Positions 5,387-8,685 of a stretch of DNA of 8,685 nucleotides are shown here, piece by piece; position 1 is the first letter of the stretch; every line of letters begins with the position of its first letter. Source of the stretch: Lachnospiraceae bacterium (GTDB lineage: Bacteria; Bacillota; Clostridia; Lachnospirales; Lachnospiraceae); the NCBI GenBank assembly GCA_017483425.1, contig JAFUWM010000092.1:1-8685 (forward strand). The letters are read 5' to 3'. The notes beneath the pieces were generated by a model. That model did no database searches and had not been told where the DNA came from. It saw only the letters and a program-made list of their open reading frames with translations. The position numbers were made by a program, and so were the translations under genes.

Positions 5387-6766
5387 ATGGTTCACGCATA
5401 TAAAAGCAACGGATATAACATTGTCTTAGATGTTAATTCGGGTGCGGTGCATATAGCAGATGATATAGTTTATGACCTCATCCCTCTGATGGAGCAGGAT
5501 ATAAATGCTTCTGATGAGGTTCTTTTTGAGCGTCTGAACGAAAAATACAGCATTGAGGATATACATGAGGCGGCAGAGGAAATAAGGGAGCTTGCCGGGG
5601 ATGGGGCACTCTATACTCCTGACAGCTTTGAAACCTATGTAGACAGCTTTACAAAGGGTAAGCTTGACCATCCGGTAGTAAAGGCGCTGTGTCTGCATAT
5701 AGCTCATGACTGTAACCTAAGATGCAGATACTGTTTTGCGGAAGAGGGAGAGTATCACGGAAGAAGAGGTCTGATGTCATATGAGACGGGCTGCAGAGCG
5801 CTGGATTTTCTTATTGAGAATTCCGCGGGCAGGAAGAATCTCGAAGTTGATTTCTTTGGCGGCGAGCCGACCTTGAACTTTGAGGTTGTAAAAAAGCTTG
5901 TGGAGTATGGCAGGCAAAGGGAAAAGGAGACAGGAAAGAATTTCAGATTTACCCTTACCACAAACGGGATGCTCTTGAATGACGAGGTACTTGATTTTGC
6001 AAACAGGGAAATGCATAATCTGGTGCTTTCGATAGACGGCAGAAAGGAAGTAAATGACAGAATGAGGCCTACTGCCGGCGGCAAGGGCTCATACGATGTG
6101 ATCCTGCCTAAGTTTCAGAAAGCGGCTGAATCAAGGGGACAGACAAACTACTATGTAAGGGGAACCTACACGCACTATAATACGGATTTTGCAAAAGATG
6201 TCCTGCATCTGCATGATATGGGCTTCGAGCAGATATCTGTAGAGCCTGTTGTCTGTGATCCGTCAGAGCCGTATGCCCTGCGGGATGAGGATATACCCGT
6301 TCTCATGGAGCAGTATGATATCCTTGCGAGGGAAATAATAAAAAGAAGAAAAGAAGGCAGATTTATCAATTTCTTTCACTTCATGATAGATCTTGAGGGC
6401 GGGCCGTGTGTTGCAAAGAGACTTTCCGGCTGCGGCGCCGGGGTAGAGTATCTTGCGGTCACGCCATGGGGCGACCTTTATCCCTGCCATCAATTTGTCG
6501 GTGAGGAGAAATTTCTTTTGGGAAATGTATATGACGGAGTCACGAAGAAAGAAATACCCCGTGAATTCGGTTCTGCCAATGTATATACAAAACCGGAATG
6601 CAAAGAGTGCTTTGCGAAGTTTTACTGCTCGGGAGGCTGCATGGCAAACTCGTATCATGCGACAGGAAATATAAATGGAAATTATGCCATTGGATGCAAA
6701 CTTCAAAGAAAACGTATCGAATGTGCGATAATGATAAAAGCAGCACTTGCAGAAAATGGCAGTTAG
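5387..6766 (+). CDS. scfB: SCIFF maturase, radical SAM/SPASM protein
   Basis: A 459-residue enzyme that uses S-adenosylmethionine radical chemistry to form a Cys-to-Thr thioether in the SCIFF peptide, as shown for CteB. An N-terminal region (about 1-90) beginning MVHAYKSNGYNIVLDVNSG is the peptide-recognition part typical of this family. The radical SAM core has C109-x3-C113-x2-C116 for the catalytic 4Fe-4S cluster, FFGGEPTLN at 156-164 and TTNG at 191-194. The C-terminal SPASM region has C349-x12-G-x4-C367 and C405-x2-C408-x5-C414-x3-C418, then C437, which ligate auxiliary clusters; C341 is a further candidate ligand. Length and motif set are normal for the family and nothing is missing. AGGA at 5375-5378 is eight bases from the ATG. 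It lies 114 bases after scfA, with two hairpins between, and 58 bases before secDF, in the same orientation. Confidence 0.96.
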   Translation: MVHAYKSNGYNIVLDVNSGAVHIADDIVYDLIPLMEQDINASDEVLFERLNEKYSIEDIHEAAEEIRELAGDGALYTPDSFETYVDSFTKGKLDHPVVKALCLHIAHDCNLRCRYCFAEEGEYHGRRGLMSYETGCRALDFLIENSAGRKNLEVDFFGGEPTLNFEVVKKLVEYGRQREKETGKNFRFTLTTNGMLLNDEVLDFANREMHNLVLSIDGRKEVNDRMRPTAGGKGSYDVILPKFQKAAESRGQTNYYVRGTYTHYNTDFAKDVLHLHDMGFEQISVEPVVCDPSEPYALRDEDIPVLMEQYDILAREIIKRRKEGRFINFFHFMIDLEGGPCVAKRLSGCGAGVEYLAVTPWGDLYPCHQFVGEEKFLLGNVYDGVTKKEIPREFGSANVYTKPECKECFAKFYCSGGCMANSYHATGNINGNYAIGCKLQRKRIECAIMIKAALAENGS

Positions 6767-6824
6767 GGGATACAATATAGCTTTGGGTTCTATTCTATAA
6801 GTATATATTTAAGAGGAGAAAGAA

Positions 6825-8685
6825 ATGAAAAAGAGGAACGCGATCATAGTACTCATACTGATGCTTGCGGTAATAATCGGTTTAGGGTATGTGGACTATG
6901 GCATCATCAGGGACACGGTAAATACTCCGGGACAGGGCGAGTCGATAAAGCTCGGGCTTGATCTCGCAGGAGGAGTATCTATTACATATCAGGCAGTTGG
7001 AGAAGAGGATCCTTCTTCACAGGATATGGCGGATACCATATATAAACTCCAGCAGAGGGTGACCGGATACTCGACAGAGGCACAGGTTTATCAGGAGGGT
7101 TCCAAGCGTATCAATATCGAGATACCCGGAGTCTCCGATGCAAATAAGATCCTGGAAGAGCTCGGTAAGCCCGGTTCACTATATTTCATCAAGCAGACTG
7201 GATCGGACGGAAACCCGAACTATGAGTTTAACGGAGTCACATATGCGCTTACAAAGAGCTTTGATGAGCTGGAAGCAGATGGCTCCATAGTCTGCGACGG
7301 AACAAATGTTATATCGGCGGAGCCTGCTACACGTACAGACACTACTACGAGGCAGTATGTCGTTAATCTTACATTTGATGATGCGGGAACCGCGGCATTC
7401 GGACAGGCAACGACCGAAGCATATAATAACGGTGAAACGATAGGTATCTACTATGACGACGCGTTTGTTTCGGTTCCGAGAGTAAACGAGCCCATAACCG
7501 GCGGACAGTGCGAGATCTCTGGACAGGAATCCTATGAGGAGGCTGAGAGGCTTGCTTCTACGATAAGGATCGGCGGACTTAATGTTGAACTTGAAGAGCT
7601 TTCATCATCGGTGGTAGGAGCCCAGCTTGGCTCGCAGGCGATAAGGACTTCATTTCTTGCGGCAGGCATCGGCATCATCCTTATCGTGATCTTCATGATC
7701 ACTGTATACTGGATACCGGGTCTTGCTTCTGCATTTGGACTGATCATTTATACTGAGATAGTTATAGGTCTTATCAAGGCATTTGAAATAACCCTTACCC
7801 TTCCGGGTATAGCAGGTATAATCCTCTCAATCGGTATGGCGGTTGACGCGAACGTTATCATATTTGCCCGTATCAGGGAGGAGATAGCAAAGGATGTTTC
7901 GGTCGCGACAGCGATGAAGACGGGCTACAGCAAGGCGCTTTCCGCTATCATTGACGGTAACGTGACTACTCTTATAGCCGCGGCGATACTGGGTATAAGG
8001 GGAACCGGTACGGTTCAGGGCTTCGCGGTAACGCTCGCTCTTGGTATCGTGGTTTCAATGTTTACGGCGCTTGTCATCACAAGGCTCATAATGAACGGCT
8101 TCTACGGAGTTGGTCTGAATAAGGAAAAATTCTATGGCCGCGCGAAAGAGAGAAATGTACTCGATATAGTAAAGAGAAAGTGGGTATTTGTTACTATCTC
8201 AGCGATCCTTGTACTCTCCGCACCGGTACTCATGCTTGTAAATAACAGCACGATAGGACATCCTCTTAATTTCTCCCTTGAGTTCCTTGGCGGTACTTCC
8301 ACTACGGTGGATATAGGAGAAGATATGACACTCGACAGACTTGAGAGCGAGGTCAAGCCTCTTGTGGCTGATATAACAAAGGATAATGCGATAAATATTT
8401 CAAATGTCGAGGGCAGCAAGGTCAATATCAGGACGAGGGAGCTTAGCCTTGACGAGAGAGAAGCGCTTACATCGGTGCTTCAGGATACGTATGATATTGC
8501 AACCGAGGATATCGAGATGGAGAATATCTCAGCAACGATATCAAACGAGATGCAGGCGGACGCGGTATGGGCATCTGTCATAGCGCTCATTTGCATGCTG
8601 CTGTACATCTGGGTGAGGTTCAGAGACGTGAGATTCGGCGCGGCATCTGTTATTGCGCTGCTGCATGACGCGCTTGTAATAGTTG
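6825..8685 (+). CDS. secDF: Fused SecDF protein-export membrane protein (partial, cut by window end)
   Basis: The Sec accessory subunit uses the proton gradient to help pull preproteins across the membrane. The window holds 620 codons; fused SecDF proteins are usually somewhat over 700 residues, so only the C-terminal membrane part is missing. One transmembrane segment (about 6-25) is followed by LGLDLAGG at 43-50, the SecD D1 motif. An extracytoplasmic domain with the SecD pattern follows. A membrane block from about 270 includes GMAVDANVIIFARIREE, where D341 matches the essential SecD aspartate. A SecF half begins near 440, with FSLEFLGGT near 484-491 and LLHDALVIV near 612-620, where D615 matches the conserved SecF aspartate. 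AGGAG at 6814-6818 lies six bases before the ATG. No terminator separates it from scfB. Sec genes beside the SCIFF pair are a known clostridial arrangement, so the link may be ancestral rather than proof that SecDF exports the peptide. Confidence 0.95.
   Translation, partial: MKKRNAIIVLILMLAVIIGLGYVDYGIIRDTVNTPGQGESIKLGLDLAGGVSITYQAVGEEDPSSQDMADTIYKLQQRVTGYSTEAQVYQEGSKRINIEIPGVSDANKILEELGKPGSLYFIKQTGSDGNPNYEFNGVTYALTKSFDELEADGSIVCDGTNVISAEPATRTDTTTRQYVVNLTFDDAGTAAFGQATTEAYNNGETIGIYYDDAFVSVPRVNEPITGGQCEISGQESYEEAERLASTIRIGGLNVELEELSSSVVGAQLGSQAIRTSFLAAGIGIILIVIFMITVYWIPGLASAFGLIIYTEIVIGLIKAFEITLTLPGIAGIILSIGMAVDANVIIFARIREEIAKDVSVATAMKTGYSKALSAIIDGNVTTLIAAAILGIRGTGTVQGFAVTLALGIVVSMFTALVITRLIMNGFYGVGLNKEKFYGRAKERNVLDIVKRKWVFVTISAILVLSAPVLMLVNNSTIGHPLNFSLEFLGGTSTTVDIGEDMTLDRLESEVKPLVADITKDNAINISNVEGSKVNIRTRELSLDEREALTSVLQDTYDIATEDIEMENISATISNEMQADAVWASVIALICMLLYIWVRFRDVRFGAASVIALLHDALVIV

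Noticed and set aside
6767..6824. Separate promoter for secDF
   Set aside because: TTGGGT and TATATT-like words are present, but spacing is poor and the start would fall on the ribosome binding site.
1..8685. Insertion sequence, CRISPR array or prophage
   Set aside because: No transposase, integrase, regularly spaced repeats or phage genes are seen on either strand.

Overview
The window looks like a chromosomal piece of a Clostridia member, most likely Lachnospiraceae. The main reasons are the SCIFF precursor peptide and its radical SAM maturase (a pair nearly universal in Clostridia), a fused SecDF directly behind them, and codon use that favours ATA for isoleucine and AGG for arginine at moderate GC. 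The taxon is inferred; no rRNA or species marker is present.

Left part (1-3385, + strand): a tightly packed, overlapping set. It holds the C-terminal part of a CapA/PgsA-family (PGA_cap) metallophosphatase-like protein interrupted by an in-frame TGA at 142-144, a large DUF3160 lipoprotein, and a small membrane-anchored protein with an acidic DIDGDG loop. No one of the three has a firmly known function; together they look like a cell-surface module. It ends in a short palindrome shared with the convergent gene on the other strand.

Middle (3395-4711, - strand): a response regulator with an intact REC domain, an intact GGDEF diguanylate cyclase domain with an RxxD product-inhibition site, and a second, degenerate GGDEF-like domain. 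Upstream of it (4712-5125) is a 414-base stretch without genes. It holds a roughly 200-nt structured RNA candidate on the - strand with the rod-and-central-bubble layout of 6S RNA, a + strand intrinsic terminator at 4998-5021, and an extended -10 promoter for the next operon.

Right part (5126-8685, + strand): scfA (48-aa SCIFF ranthipeptide precursor), an intergenic region with two strong hairpins, scfB (SPASM radical SAM maturase that makes the Cys-Thr thioether), and secDF (cut off by the window end). Precursor, modification enzyme and a Sec accessory motor are in one orientation and probably form one transcription unit from the promoter at 5050-5079.

The ranthipeptide operon is a known system. 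The less explained parts are the CapA/DUF3160/small membrane protein set, the degenerate second GGDEF domain, and the structured RNA ahead of the diguanylate cyclase gene.
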